A stretch of DNA of 18,429 bases from DATKKX01 sp035542775 (GCA_035542775.1 DATKKX010000310.1:1-18429); one strand, 5' to 3'; positions 1 through 7,150 are shown, counted from the stretch's first letter. Notes: a model not told the origin generated them from the letters alone. Numbers and translations are program-made.

Positions 1-118
1 TATGCCGTGCGCGAGTAGTCGCCGGACAAACACGCAAATGAGGAAATCCGCCCCCGACCCTGGAGTGGCGTCCGGTGCAACTGCGCGCCCGGCCCTCGTG
101 CCCCACACCCGCCGCTCT

Positions 119-1039
119 TCATTTCGACTTTTCGGCGTTTCGACTTTTCGGCGTTTCCCCTTCGTATTCCGCGTACGTCTTCGCCGTCTCCCACACCCGC
201 ACTCGTCGCAGTCGCGCCGGCGAGAGCTTGTCGGCCAGCAGCCCCCAGATCGTCCGGGCGATGTTTTCCACCGACGGGTTGACCTCCGCGAACTCGGTGG
301 TGTCCGAGTTCAGGTGCTTGTGATCGAACCGGTCGATGATTTCCCGCTTCACCACCGCCTCGAACACCGGCAGCGGCGCCACCCGGCCGGTCTTCTCCGA
401 GACCTCGCCGGCGATGGTCACCTCCACGCGGTAATTGTGCCCGTGCCCGTTGGGGTTGTTGCACTTGCCGAAGATCTGCCGGTTTTCATCGTCCGACAGC
501 TTCGGCACGTGCAGCCGGTGCGACGCGGAGAACTCGAAGGTTTGCGTTAACTCGACCATGGCAGGATCTCCGGGATAGACGGCGTAATGCAGGTGCGGCG
601 TGGTCCACAGGGCCAGCGATTCCAACTGACAATGCCCCGGCACCCGGTGGGCGATTCCTTCGAAAATGCCGAGGAGAAGGCTCTCGCCGGTCAGCCGCAC
701 GCCGACCGCGCTGAGCCGCTGCGCCGCCAACGGTATGGCATACTGCCTCAGCAGTACGTCCAGCTCCTGAATGTTCACCAGGTATCCGGTCACCGGATGC
801 GGCTCGCCCGACACGACGATCCGCAGCACCAGATAAGGCGCAATCCCCACCGCCGAAGGCCACCCGCCCCACGAGTTCGTCACCGGCAGCGCGCCCTGGA
901 ATCCCTCCTCTCCATGCGCCGCGCGGACCCAGTCGCGGTCGATGGAAAAGCGGATCTCGCGCATGAGGCGAAGGCACGGGCCCCCCGCTGCGCTCTCTGG
1001 CGTCGCTTGCTTAAACGAGATGACTTGCCCGGCGTTCAT
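119..1039 (-). CDS. Two-domain 6-pyruvoyl-tetrahydropterin / 6-carboxytetrahydropterin synthase family protein
   Basis: The C-terminal half (about residues 160-294) is a canonical pterin synthase. Family members convert dihydroneopterin triphosphate to a 6-substituted tetrahydropterin, in the queuosine or the tetrahydrobiopterin direction. Visible residues are H174 (FSASHRL) and H199/H201 (NGHGHNY) for zinc, C193 as catalytic Cys, D239-H240 (FDHKHLN) and E284 (VWETAKTY), the pterin anchor. The stretch FGKCNNPNGHGHNY is the eukaryotic-type PTPS signature rather than the shorter E. coli QueD form. Residues 27-155 resemble the same fold but lack the zinc histidines, so this looks like a degenerate second domain. 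The start is uncertain: M26 (position 964) is an alternative. The last 12 residues are read from a tandem repeat. A 33-bp gap separates it from the next gene on the same strand, so co-transcription is possible. QueD versus PTPS activity cannot be decided from sequence. Confidence 0.88.
   Translation of the reverse strand: MNAGQVISFKQATPESAAGGPCLRLMREIRFSIDRDWVRAAHGEEGFQGALPVTNSWGGWPSAVGIAPYLVLRIVVSGEPHPVTGYLVNIQELDVLLRQYAIPLAAQRLSAVGVRLTGESLLLGIFEGIAHRVPGHCQLESLALWTTPHLHYAVYPGDPAMVELTQTFEFSASHRLHVPKLSDDENRQIFGKCNNPNGHGHNYRVEVTIAGEVSEKTGRVAPLPVFEAVVKREIIDRFDHKHLNSDTTEFAEVNPSVENIARTIWGLLADKLSPARLRRVRVWETAKTYAEYEGETPKSRNAEKSK
122..153. repeat. Tandem 16-bp direct repeat at the 3' end of the pterin synthase gene
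   Basis: The unit TTTCGACTTTTCGGCG occurs twice in direct succession. On the minus strand it reads CGCCGAAAAGTCGAAA and encodes the last codons (KSRNAEKSK) of the pterin synthase, so the repeat is translated and supplies the stop codon. The same word (CCGAAAGTCGAAA) recurs upstream of secA near 17581. It therefore looks like a dispersed intergenic repeat that has run into the end of the gene. Confidence 0.75.
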
Positions 1040-1072
1040 CGGCCCGATTGTAGACGACGCCCGGCAGTGGCG

Positions 1073-1480
1073 TCACGCCAGGACATTCGCGCCGACAGCA
1101 CTGTCGGCGTAAACCTTCTCGAAATAGTCCTGAGCTGCCGCCGATGCCTCGCTGCTTCCGGCCGGATCGATCCACGCGGCCCGCCCGCATCGGCCCGCGG
1201 GCTCCACCATCTGGCACAGGCTCGATTCCACCTTGAACCCCCGGGCCTTCAGGATCCTAAGCATGTCCTCAACCTGCCCCTGCGTGTCGTAGCCCAGATC
1301 CAGCCGCAAGTCCGCCAGGAAACTGATATATGGCCACTCGACCAGCATGCACAGCAACTCGAGGGCCTCGTCAAAGGCTTTGTGCTCTCTGTTCAACAAC
1401 ACGTCCGGATCTCCTGCCTGGTATACCGGCCCGCAATAGCGGGCTCGCGCCGCCGAAAACACGGACACCTTCACAACCAA
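1073..1480 (-). CDS. Hypothetical protein, 135 residues
   Basis: I do not recognise the family. The frame has codon use like its neighbours, with mostly G/C third positions after the first 30 codons, and a normal globular composition. Two helical stretches are apparent (residues 34-62 and 66-81), followed by a Cys-containing segment (C89, C98) and an Ala-rich tail. There is no signal peptide or membrane segment. The start is uncertain. The first codon is TTG at 1480; GTG at 1474 sits about seven bases after an AAGG and is a better-spaced alternative. It lies between the radical SAM gene and the pterin synthase gene on the same strand, which suggests but does not prove a shared transcript. Overlapping plus-strand open frames here have the composition of antisense frames and were not preferred. 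Confidence 0.6.
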   Translation of the reverse strand: MVVKVSVFSAARARYCGPVYQAGDPDVLLNREHKAFDEALELLCMLVEWPYISFLADLRLDLGYDTQGQVEDMLRILKARGFKVESSLCQMVEPAGRCGRAAWIDPAGSSEASAAAQDYFEKVYADSAVGANVLA

Positions 1481-1533
1481 GCCTTAGTGATCAAACTGGT
1501 CCCCGAGGAGGTGCCTCGCTACGGCAGGACCTC

Positions 1534-1559
1534 AAGAAAAAGGGTGATCCGAAAGGATC
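1534..1559 (-). terminator. Possible weak intrinsic terminator downstream of the radical SAM gene
   Basis: Read on the minus strand, the stem GATCC / GGATC with a four-base loop TTTC is followed by ACCCTTTTTCTTG. The stem is only five base pairs and two C bases separate it from the T run, so this is a weak candidate. If real, it separates the radical SAM gene from the two genes downstream. Confidence 0.3.
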
Positions 1560-1646
1560 GATCGTTAGGCCTACCAGGACGATAGCACCGGCCGGCCTTT
1601 TCCGCAACCCGCAAAGCCGGAATTCGCCCAGACCGGCACGCCCGGA

Positions 1647-3191
1647 TTACGCCCCCGCAGCCGGTTCCGGCGCGCTCCATTGTGTCGGAATCCACTTGCC
1701 CTGGAACATGCCGAACGCTTTGCGGATTCGCGAACTTCGCAGGCTCTCGACGAGATGCAGCCCGAACCGCTCCGCGTCGCGAGGCGCCTGTATCCTGGCC
1801 ATGCGCTTCCAGCCGATGTTCATGCCGTGGATGAATGCCGCGGCCAGCAGACTCTTCGTCCGCCAGAGCGTCCGCAGCGTTCGCTTCCATACCCAGTGCT
1901 CACGCGCCGCCAGGTGTCGCAGCTCATAGATCATTTCGTCCAGCCGCCGGGCGGTCATGTTGCGCGGCTGATAGACCGTCTCCACAAAGGTGTACCGCTC
2001 CCAGTCCTGGGGATAACTCGTCGCGAAAATCCGCCGGTCATCCATGTACCGATCGTACATCCTCGTGCCGGGCAGCGGCGTGAGATTGGTGATCTGGATC
2101 GTGTCAATGCCGATCTGCACCGCTTGAAGCGCGGTCGACGCCACGGTGTTCTCATCGTCGCCGTCGGCCCCGATGATGAACCCGCCGAACACCGAGACCC
2201 CCTGGCGCTGAAAGCCGCGCACCAGCGTCTGGTAGCGCTGCAGGTTCTTGCGGTTGATGCCCTTGTGGAAGTCCTTCAGATTGTCCCGGTTGAATGTTTC
2301 GAGCCCCACCAGCATCCCGACGCAGCCGGCTTCCTGGGCCAGCGACAAGCCTTCCGGGTCATCTCCCATGTTGATCGTCGTCTGGCTGAACCACAGCCGC
2401 GGGGCATAGCCCAGCAGCCGCCGCAGGGCCGGGAGCCGTTTGAGCATGTCCGCCAGACGGCTGCGTTTGTGGCCTTCCCTGATCAGCCGCCGGAGGAGTT
2501 CCCGGGTCCAGACGGCATGCTTCTCGCCCACGCCGAAGAAGTTGTCGTCCACCACGAACACGAACGGCTTGGTCGTCGCGAACCACTCGTCGATCACGTC
2601 GGCCATCGGCCGCCGGCGGATGTGTGCCCCGTTGAACTTGGTTACGCTGCAGTACTCGCACCCCACCGGGCAGCCGCGCGACGTCTGGATCGCCGACACG
2701 TCGTACGCGCCGTTGATGGGCTGCAGATCCTGTCGCGCCCGGCCGTAGCCGGTCGTCTCCAGATCGACCGGGCTGCCGGCATAAAATCGTTGCAGCCGGC
2801 CGGCAGACGCGTCGGCAAGGATCCTGGGGTAGATCTCGTCGCACTCGCCGATGGCCACCGAGTCAAAATGCCGGATCGCCTCTTCCGGCATCGCCGACGC
2901 GTGCGGCCCGCCGATGATGCAGGGAATGCCTTCGCTCCGACACTGCGCCGCGATCTCATAGGCCCGGGTCGCGCCGCTGGTATACGAGGTCAGGCCGACC
3001 AGGTCATAGTTGCCCCGGCGAAGCCGTTCATCGGTGCATTCAGTGCCGAAAAGCTCGTCGATCAGGTCGACAGAGTGCTCCGCGGGCGTAAGCTGAGCCA
3101 GCACTTGCAGGGCGAGCTGGGGGATCTTGCTGCCGATGGTGTGATATCCCTGTGTCCGGCGCGCAATCGGGTTGACCAAAGCAATTCTCAT
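1647..3191 (-). CDS. B12-binding-domain radical SAM protein (BchE/HpnR-like superfamily)
   Basis: Residues 1-135 form a Rossmann-type cobalamin-binding-like domain (MRIALVNP start, GGPHAS at 94-99), but the base-off DxHxxG motif is absent, so cobalamin may not bind in the classical way. Residues 165-400 are a radical SAM core with the [4Fe-4S] ligands C174, C178 and C181 in GCPVGCEYCS, then VVDDNFF (213-219), VGLETF (295-300) and TPLPGT (371-376). The C-terminal 110 residues resemble the DUF4070-type extension found in this superfamily. Members generate a 5'-deoxyadenosyl radical for methylation, cyclisation or other difficult steps on lipids, tetrapyrroles or natural products; the substrate is not evident. 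There is no convincing Shine-Dalgarno. A small ATCGA/TCGAT hairpin lies just upstream of the ATG. It is transcribed divergently from the DUF6197-like gene. Confidence 0.88.
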   Translation of the reverse strand: MRIALVNPIARRTQGYHTIGSKIPQLALQVLAQLTPAEHSVDLIDELFGTECTDERLRRGNYDLVGLTSYTSGATRAYEIAAQCRSEGIPCIIGGPHASAMPEEAIRHFDSVAIGECDEIYPRILADASAGRLQRFYAGSPVDLETTGYGRARQDLQPINGAYDVSAIQTSRGCPVGCEYCSVTKFNGAHIRRRPMADVIDEWFATTKPFVFVVDDNFFGVGEKHAVWTRELLRRLIREGHKRSRLADMLKRLPALRRLLGYAPRLWFSQTTINMGDDPEGLSLAQEAGCVGMLVGLETFNRDNLKDFHKGINRKNLQRYQTLVRGFQRQGVSVFGGFIIGADGDDENTVASTALQAVQIGIDTIQITNLTPLPGTRMYDRYMDDRRIFATSYPQDWERYTFVETVYQPRNMTARRLDEMIYELRHLAAREHWVWKRTLRTLWRTKSLLAAAFIHGMNIGWKRMARIQAPRDAERFGLHLVESLRSSRIRKAFGMFQGKWIPTQWSAPEPAAGA

Positions 3192-3263
3192 ATCGAAAAT
3201 CTCGATGGGGAGGATGGCCCGTATCCTTATACTCTAATCGCATCGGCCGAATTTGGAAATAAC

Positions 3264-3272
3264 TGCTATAAT
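3264..3272 (+). promoter_or_regulatory. Candidate extended -10 promoter for the DUF6197-like gene
   Basis: TGCTATAAT matches the extended -10 consensus (TGnTATAAT) exactly and lies in an AT-rich patch within a GC-rich divergent intergenic region. The predicted start of transcription would be about 100 bases upstream of the ATG at 3379. No good -35 is seen at normal spacing, which an extended -10 does not strictly need. A weaker TATAAG box on the other strand (3226-3231) could serve the radical SAM gene. Confidence 0.45.
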
Positions 3273-3378
3273 AATTACGTGATGAATCCGTCGATTTCGT
3301 GTGATGGGATCATGCCCGCGGTATTGCGCTTGAAACTCCGGGAAAGTCTCTCCGGACGGTAATAAATGGCGCCACGAA

Positions 3379-3744
3379 ATGATACAAGATGAAAAAGACA
3401 AGCTGATCGCGCTCTTCGCGGACGAAACCAGATGGTGCCGCGGCGTCGATGCCGCCGACCAGCAGGGCCGCGCCGTGCATTACAACGACGAAAACGCCGT
3501 TTCCTGGGATATTGTGGGCGGTTTATGCCACCTGTTCGGATGGCGGCGGGCGAGTGAGCTGTTCAGTTCAATCAGCCGGCATCTGACCGGCAAACACCTT
3601 GCCGCCGCCCCGCTGGAGAACCAGAGAATCACCGCTATGTCGGCCTTGCTGGACTTCAATGACGACGACCACACGACCTACGGGCTGATGATGACCCGTC
3701 TCCGCGAGCTGCCGGTGTGGCATCGCCCGCATGTCTTAACCTGA
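3379..3744 (+). CDS. Small DUF6197-like protein, 121 residues
   Basis: This is a soluble protein with no signal or membrane segment. The layout resembles DUF6197: an N-terminal W19-C20 pair after a short helix, a central W43-D-x2-GG-x-C50 segment, and a C-terminal D92-F-N-D-D-D stretch followed by a helix ending LRELP. The match is by recalled pattern only and the family has no known function. The gene is monocistronic: a candidate extended -10 promoter lies upstream, a hairpin plus T-run follows, and the next gene downstream has its own candidate promoter. The nearest ATG upstream (3366) is in another frame, so 3379 is the start. Confidence 0.65.
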   Translation: MIQDEKDKLIALFADETRWCRGVDAADQQGRAVHYNDENAVSWDIVGGLCHLFGWRRASELFSSISRHLTGKHLAAAPLENQRITAMSALLDFNDDDHTTYGLMMTRLRELPVWHRPHVLT

Positions 3745-3754
3745 TTATTGAACG

Positions 3755-3807
3755 AAAAAGGCGGCTTTCCTGCTTCGACGAGGGGCAAATCGCCCCGCCG
3801 GTTTTTT
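3755..3807 (+). terminator. Intrinsic terminator after the DUF6197-like gene
   Basis: GGGGC / GCCCC (3782-3786 with 3792-3796, five-base loop) lies six bases before a run of six T (3802-3807). An alternative longer fold pairs AAAAAGGCGG (3755-3764) with CCGCC (3795-3799) and the T run. Both folds use the same T tract. Confidence 0.65.
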
Positions 3808-3810
3808 CCC

Positions 3811-3840
3811 TTGGACTTCCTTCGCCCTGCCGCATATAGT
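3811..3840 (+). promoter_or_regulatory. Candidate sigma70-type promoter for the RRM gene
   Basis: TTGGAC (3811-3816) and TATAGT (3835-3840) are separated by 18 bases, immediately after the upstream terminator. Transcription would begin near 3847, giving a 5' leader of about 170 bases before the RRM protein ATG at 4019. Long leaders are common on genes for cold-induced RNA-binding proteins. Confidence 0.45.
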
Positions 3841-3946
3841 GCTGAGTTATTGGTTCGACGACCGGGCTTTCAGGCTACGTCTCAAGTCCAGCGACTTTTC
3901 GTTCCTGATATATCTCGCGCTCGCCCTGCCGACAGGTCCATATTGT

Positions 3947-3998
3947 TGGGCCCTTTCATTTCAACCCTGAAAGCAAAAGATTTGGGTTGATTGGCCCA
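3947..3998 (+). promoter_or_regulatory. Stem-loop in the 5' leader of the RRM gene
   Basis: The outer stem TGGGCC (3947-3952) pairs with GGCCCA (3993-3998). The inner stem TCAACCC (3961-3967) pairs with GGGTTGA (3984-3990). A 16-base A-rich loop lies at the top and an asymmetric internal loop lies between the stems. The structure ends 20 bases before the start codon and just upstream of the AGGAA ribosome site (about 4006-4010). It is a plausible autoregulatory or temperature-sensitive element, but function is inference. Confidence 0.5.
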
Positions 3999-4018
3999 TC
4001 GGAACAGGAAATTGAAAC

Positions 4019-4330
4019 ATGGGCAAAAAGTTGTATGTCGGGAATCTGAGCTTCAACACGAGCGATGCCGATCTTCAGCAGTTGTTCTCAGAACACGGAA
4101 CGATCATCAGCGCGCAGGTCATCACCGACCGCGCCACCGGCCAGAGCAAGGGCTTCGGCTTCGTCGAGATGGAGTCGGATGCGGCCGCGCAAGCGGCCAT
4201 CGCCGCTCTTGACGGCAAGGAGCACGGCGGCCGGGCCCTCAAGGTCAATGAGGCCCGCCCCAAGGAAGGCGGCGGCGGACGCGGAGGACGCGGCGGCTAC
4301 GGTGGTGGCGGCGGCGGACGCCGGTACTAA
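4019..4330 (+). CDS. Single-RRM glycine-rich RNA-binding protein
   Basis: Residues 4-80 form one RNA recognition motif with RNP2 LYVGNL (5-10) and RNP1 KGFGFVEM (44-51), with the aromatic residues Y6, F46 and F48 that stack on RNA bases. Residues 84-103 are a Gly/Arg tail with RGG and GYGG repeats, as in cyanobacterial Rbp and plant GRP proteins. Such bacterial proteins bind single-stranded RNA and often respond to cold; the role here is inferred. An AGGAA ribosome site lies eight bases before the ATG. The gene has its own candidate promoter, a structured leader and a strong terminator, so it is a stand-alone unit converging on the phage-type head module. Confidence 0.95.
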   Translation: MGKKLYVGNLSFNTSDADLQQLFSEHGTIISAQVITDRATGQSKGFGFVEMESDAAAQAAIAALDGKEHGGRALKVNEARPKEGGGGRGGRGGYGGGGGGRRY

Positions 4331-4360
4331 CCGACCCGAACAGAATATCGATTCCACGAA

Positions 4361-4390
4361 AGGGCGGCCCAACGGCCGCCCTGTTCCTTT
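4361..4390 (+). terminator. Strong intrinsic terminator after the RRM gene
   Basis: AGGGCGGCC (4361-4369) pairs perfectly with GGCCGCCCT (4374-4382) around the loop CAAC. This nine-base-pair GC stem is followed by the T-rich GTTCCTTTC. The hairpin lies between two convergent genes, and its stem could also slow transcripts arriving from the gp37-like gene on the other strand. Confidence 0.8.
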
Positions 4391-4458
4391 CAATCGCCAG
4401 CCCTTTGCCTGCTTCAATCCTCGGCCGCGCCACGATCGAAAGCAGTCCGCGGCTGCCA

Positions 4459-5325
4459 TCAGGGTCCCGCAGCGCCCGACTCATCGGTCGGCACACGCTG
4501 GAGGAAGTGCAGCTCCACATCCTGTACGGCGAATCCGCCGACGGCAGTCTGCCTCGTCCCGTCCAGCGCCAACTTGTCCAGCACGCACCCCTCGAATACC
4601 CGCCCGGCATCATCCGCGAAATCCCCCTCCGCGCGCGACAGCACCAGCTTCCGTATCTCCGCCTCGATCGCATCCAGCTCTGCGGCGTCTGCCGCCCGAA
4701 GCTGCCCGCGCCAGACGATCGTCCGCCCCCGCACCCACGAGACCTGCCGCACGCCGCCCCCCGCATCCGCCGCCGGCACGATCGCATGTTTAACCGCCAG
4801 CGGCCCGACCTCCAGTGACAGCATGACGGCACCGTCGGCGATCTTCGTCCCGCCGAAAGTCAAGGCCGCCTTCTCGATCGGCCAGAGGCGATAGAGCAAT
4901 TCATAGATCGCCGTCCGGTCATCCGCGTCGACGAATTTCACTTGCAGGTTGACGGCCCGCGTCCCGTCGCCCGGCTCGTAATCATCAAGCTGCGCCCGGG
5001 CCGCATCCAGCAGGGCGAAGGCTCCCGCAGAATCCGCCGGAGGCGGATCACCGTGCCGCGGATCACCCTCGACGCGCAGAACTCTGGCCGCCACCAGCAC
5101 AACGAATCGCGCCCCGCGGAGGCTCAGCTTCGTCTCCGGCGCCGTCGGCTCGTCCGTGAAGGCGACGAACGCCGCCGGCATTCGCTCGCGCTGCAGGCCC
5201 TCGCGGATCGCCGGCCGATACCCGCCCGAAATCCCCCGCACCGTCGCGAACGCCGGCGAGCCGCCCGCTTGCGCCGCCCTCAACCGCGCCACCAACGCAT
5301 CTTCGAGATTGCCCAGTCGTGACAT
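4459..5325 (-). CDS. Phage DUF1834 (Mu gp37)-like protein with extra C-terminal domain
   Basis: This is the last gene of the head module. Residues 1-150 resemble DUF1834/gp37-type phage proteins: an N-terminal helix with LEDALVARL, a central strand segment FVVLVAARVLR (74-84), GAFALLDAARAQL (101-113) and IYELLYRLWP (140-149). Mu gp37-like proteins are short virion proteins encoded just after gp36. This one has 288 residues, and its C-terminal third (about 195-276) is a separate strand-rich domain with alternating hydrophobic residues (RTIVWRGQL, VQDVELHFLQ) that I cannot name. A GGG-rich ribosome site lies about 10 bases before the ATG. Only 76 bp separate its stop from the terminator of the convergent RRM gene, so no tail genes follow. 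The family call is moderate; the phage context is strong. Confidence 0.65.
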   Translation of the reverse strand: MSRLGNLEDALVARLRAAQAGGSPAFATVRGISGGYRPAIREGLQRERMPAAFVAFTDEPTAPETKLSLRGARFVVLVAARVLRVEGDPRHGDPPPADSAGAFALLDAARAQLDDYEPGDGTRAVNLQVKFVDADDRTAIYELLYRLWPIEKAALTFGGTKIADGAVMLSLEVGPLAVKHAIVPAADAGGGVRQVSWVRGRTIVWRGQLRAADAAELDAIEAEIRKLVLSRAEGDFADDAGRVFEGCVLDKLALDGTRQTAVGGFAVQDVELHFLQRVPTDESGAAGP

Positions 5326-5367
5326 GATCGCCGCCCTTGCCTTTGTTCATGAAAGATTCAAACCATG

Positions 5368-5501
5368 AAGGGCACGGAGAACACGAAGAGAGAAAGAATG
5401 AAGCGATCGCGACTGGCCCGCCGCGCCGCCTGCCGCAGGAGTCGTGATTTCCCCATCCGAACTGCTTGATCAACACTCTTCTTCGTGTTCTTTGTGCCCT
5501 T
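5368..5501. repeat. CACGAAG-type inverted repeat between the gp37-like and gp36-like genes
   Basis: Two 23-base arms (5368-5390 and 5479-5501) are reverse complements at 20 of 23 positions. The shared core reads AAGGGCAC..AGAACACGAAGA. They flank an 88-base centre. A closely related pair lies in the next gap (5998-6163) and a half copy lies near 9430. The repeat sits in the non-coding gap 5326-5528, where I see no gene. Confidence 0.8.
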
Positions 5502-5528
5502 CGCGGTCAAGACAGACTCTGAAGACCG

Positions 5529-5972
5529 CTACAGATTGCTCAACCCTTCCCGCGTCATCACCCGCGCCGGCCCCGCCGCTTGTCCGACGATCCCCATCGC
5601 GGCGTTGCTTGCCGGCGCCGCAGCCGAAGGCAACTGCACCACCCCGCTCGCCACCCGCGCCAGCCACTCCACCGCCTCCTCCCGCCGCCGCACCACGTCC
5701 GCCGGTACGGGCGGTTTCCGGCAGTGCAGCCGGTACGCCGCCAGGTCCAGCACGAACGTCTTTAGCACCGCCGCCACCTCGCTCTCCGTCGCCACGTTCA
5801 CCGGCACCTGATACCGTGCTGCCAGATAGCTGTTCGCCTCCCCCTCCGCCCCCATCCGCGCCTCATCCACCTTGGCCGTATCCGCCGACCCCGTCCCCGC
5901 ATCGTCCGTCAGCGCGATATACGCCGCCGTCCCCACCCGCCGCTCAATATCCGCATTGGTTATGTAAGCCAT
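5529..5972 (-). CDS. Phage DUF1320 (Mu gp36)-like protein
   Basis: Family members are about 140-residue virion proteins encoded directly after the Mu-type major capsid gene, probably acting at the head-tail junction. Seen here are the typical start MAYITNADIERRVG, an acidic segment with A-x-ANSYLAARYQVPV in the centre (a strong DUF1320 signature), LDLAAYRLHCRKPPVPADVVRRREEAVEWLA-type helices, and a short Ala/Pro tail. The start at 5972 is chosen because AAGGAG (5979-5984) lies at optimal distance before it; an in-frame ATG at 5987 lies upstream of that site and is unlikely. The gap to the capsid gene is 216 bp, long for a phage operon, and is filled by an inverted repeat. Confidence 0.85.
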   Translation of the reverse strand: MAYITNADIERRVGTAAYIALTDDAGTGSADTAKVDEARMGAEGEANSYLAARYQVPVNVATESEVAAVLKTFVLDLAAYRLHCRKPPVPADVVRRREEAVEWLARVASGVVQLPSAAAPASNAAMGIVGQAAGPARVMTREGLSNL

Positions 5973-5978
5973 TTCCGT

Positions 5979-5984
5979 CTCCTT
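5979..5984 (-). promoter_or_regulatory. Ribosome binding site of the gp36-like gene
   Basis: AAGGAG on the minus strand lies six bases before the ATG at 5972. It rules out the in-frame upstream ATG at 5987 as the likely start. Confidence 0.7.
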
Positions 5985-5997
5985 CATCCGAATGAGT

Positions 5998-6163
5998 CAC
6001 CACGAAGGACACGAAGAGCACGAAGGCACTGAAGAAGTGCCGGCTCGGCTGCTCCAAACCCGCACGGCCCTTGGTGGCGCGGCCATGTTCCGCCAAGGCC
6101 CTTCATTTGCACAGTAAGCACACAACTTCTTCTTCCTTCGTGTCTTTCGTGCCCTTCGTGGTG
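5998..6163. repeat. Composite CACGAAG inverted repeat between gp36-like and capsid genes
   Basis: Two 29-base arms (5998-6026 and 6135-6163) are reverse complements at 25 of 29 positions. Each begins CACCACGAAGG when read inward from the end. Inside the arms lies another imperfect palindrome, GGCCCTTGG (6066-6074) against CCAAGGCC (6093-6100), continued by TGGCG/CGCCA. It is a relative of the element at 5368-5501. No gene is seen in the 216-base gap. Confidence 0.8.
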
Positions 6164-6188
6164 CACTCTCTCCTCCACTTTCAGAACA

Positions 6189-7103
6189 TCACGCGAAGTC
6201 CGCCCGCACCGCGTACTGCCAGTAGCCGTACGCCATGCGGTACCTCGCCCGCAGGCCGAACAGGAACTTCTCGCGCCGGAAACTCTCGTCCGACTCCTCC
6301 GCCAGGGCGTTGAACTCCACCGGCTCGCGGTCCTGGAAGATGAACGGCCGCACCACGCCGTCGGTCTTCAGCAGGTACCACTTGGAGGCGTCGGCCAGCC
6401 ACGGCAGCGCCACCACCCGCGCGATCCCCTGCAGGACGTTCTGTGTGTTGCCCACCACCGTCGCGAAGATCGCCTCCGTCGCCGTGAACAGCATCGGGGG
6501 CGGGACCACGCACACCAGGCTGCTCGCCGACACCAGCAGCGGCTCGCCCTGGTCGTCGCGATAGGCCAGCATCGCCGCGATGGCTACCTTCAAGGCCTCC
6601 TTGAACTCGTTCACCGTCGGCATGTCCGGGTTCTGCGCGTCGCACGACAGCAGATTGCTCTGACCGCCGGACGCGCCGGAGACGTGGGCGCCATTGAAGA
6701 AGCTCACCCCGTCGTAGCTGTTGTTGCCGGCGGTCTCGCCGTTGATCAGCAACTGTGAGATCAGGTAGTCCTTGTGCGTCGCCGCCCGCTGGGCCAGCTC
6801 GGCCACCCGCAGGCGGATCTGCCCGGTCTGATCGTCGCTGATCTCGTCGCGGTCCACCTCGATGGTCGCCTCGTACTTCAGGTTCTCGATCGAGTAGCTT
6901 TCCGTCCGCAGACCCTGGGCCAGCCTGCCCGAGCCCCACTCGCGAATCCGCGGAACCGTTCCCAGCCACCGGTACGTCTCCCGGTCCGAGCTGGACACCA
7001 CCCGCGTGGACAAGTCCTGAAAGTGCGTGGGCGTTCCTTCGAACCGATTGAAGAACTCGCTCCGCAGACCCTTGGTCAACAATCCCGTATTGATCACTGC
7101 CAT
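6189..7103 (-). CDS. Mu-type major capsid protein (gpT-like)
   Basis: This is the HK97-fold major head subunit that would assemble the procapsid. It has the Mu gpT layout: MAVINTGLLTKGLRSEFFNRF at the N-terminus (21 residues: MAVINTGLLT, KGLRSEFFNR, F), then W-x-G-x-VP-x-IREW (about 46-56), IEVDRDEISDD (about 82-92), the loop NNSYDGVSFFNGAHVSG, and a C-terminal FLFGLRARYRMAYGYWQYAVRADFA-like end with regular aromatics. The length of about 304 residues suits the family. AAGGAG (7113-7118) is better placed for the ATG at 7103 than for the ATG at 7109, so 7103 is chosen. Neighbours are the decoration protein upstream and gp36-like downstream, the normal Mu order. The frame is intact with no frameshift. 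Confidence 0.92.
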   Translation of the reverse strand: MAVINTGLLTKGLRSEFFNRFEGTPTHFQDLSTRVVSSSDRETYRWLGTVPRIREWGSGRLAQGLRTESYSIENLKYEATIEVDRDEISDDQTGQIRLRVAELAQRAATHKDYLISQLLINGETAGNNSYDGVSFFNGAHVSGASGGQSNLLSCDAQNPDMPTVNEFKEALKVAIAAMLAYRDDQGEPLLVSASSLVCVVPPPMLFTATEAIFATVVGNTQNVLQGIARVVALPWLADASKWYLLKTDGVVRPFIFQDREPVEFNALAEESDESFRREKFLFGLRARYRMAYGYWQYAVRADFA

Positions 7104-7150
7104 GTTCATTCACTCCTTCATTTGTTGTCCGTACCCACCATTTCCGGGTA

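Noticed and set aside
1..118. Possible gene end at the left window edge
   Set aside because: No frame in the first 118 bases has recognisable content; the only long frame runs antisense through the pterin synthase.
1680..3362. 560-codon plus-strand frame opposite the radical SAM gene
   Set aside because: The minus strand carries the CxxxCxxC cluster and a coherent protein; the plus frame has antisense composition.
5368..6163. Insertion sequence with terminal repeats enclosing the gp36-like gene
   Set aside because: The gene inside is a DUF1320 virion protein in its normal Mu position, and each inverted repeat is complete within its own gap.
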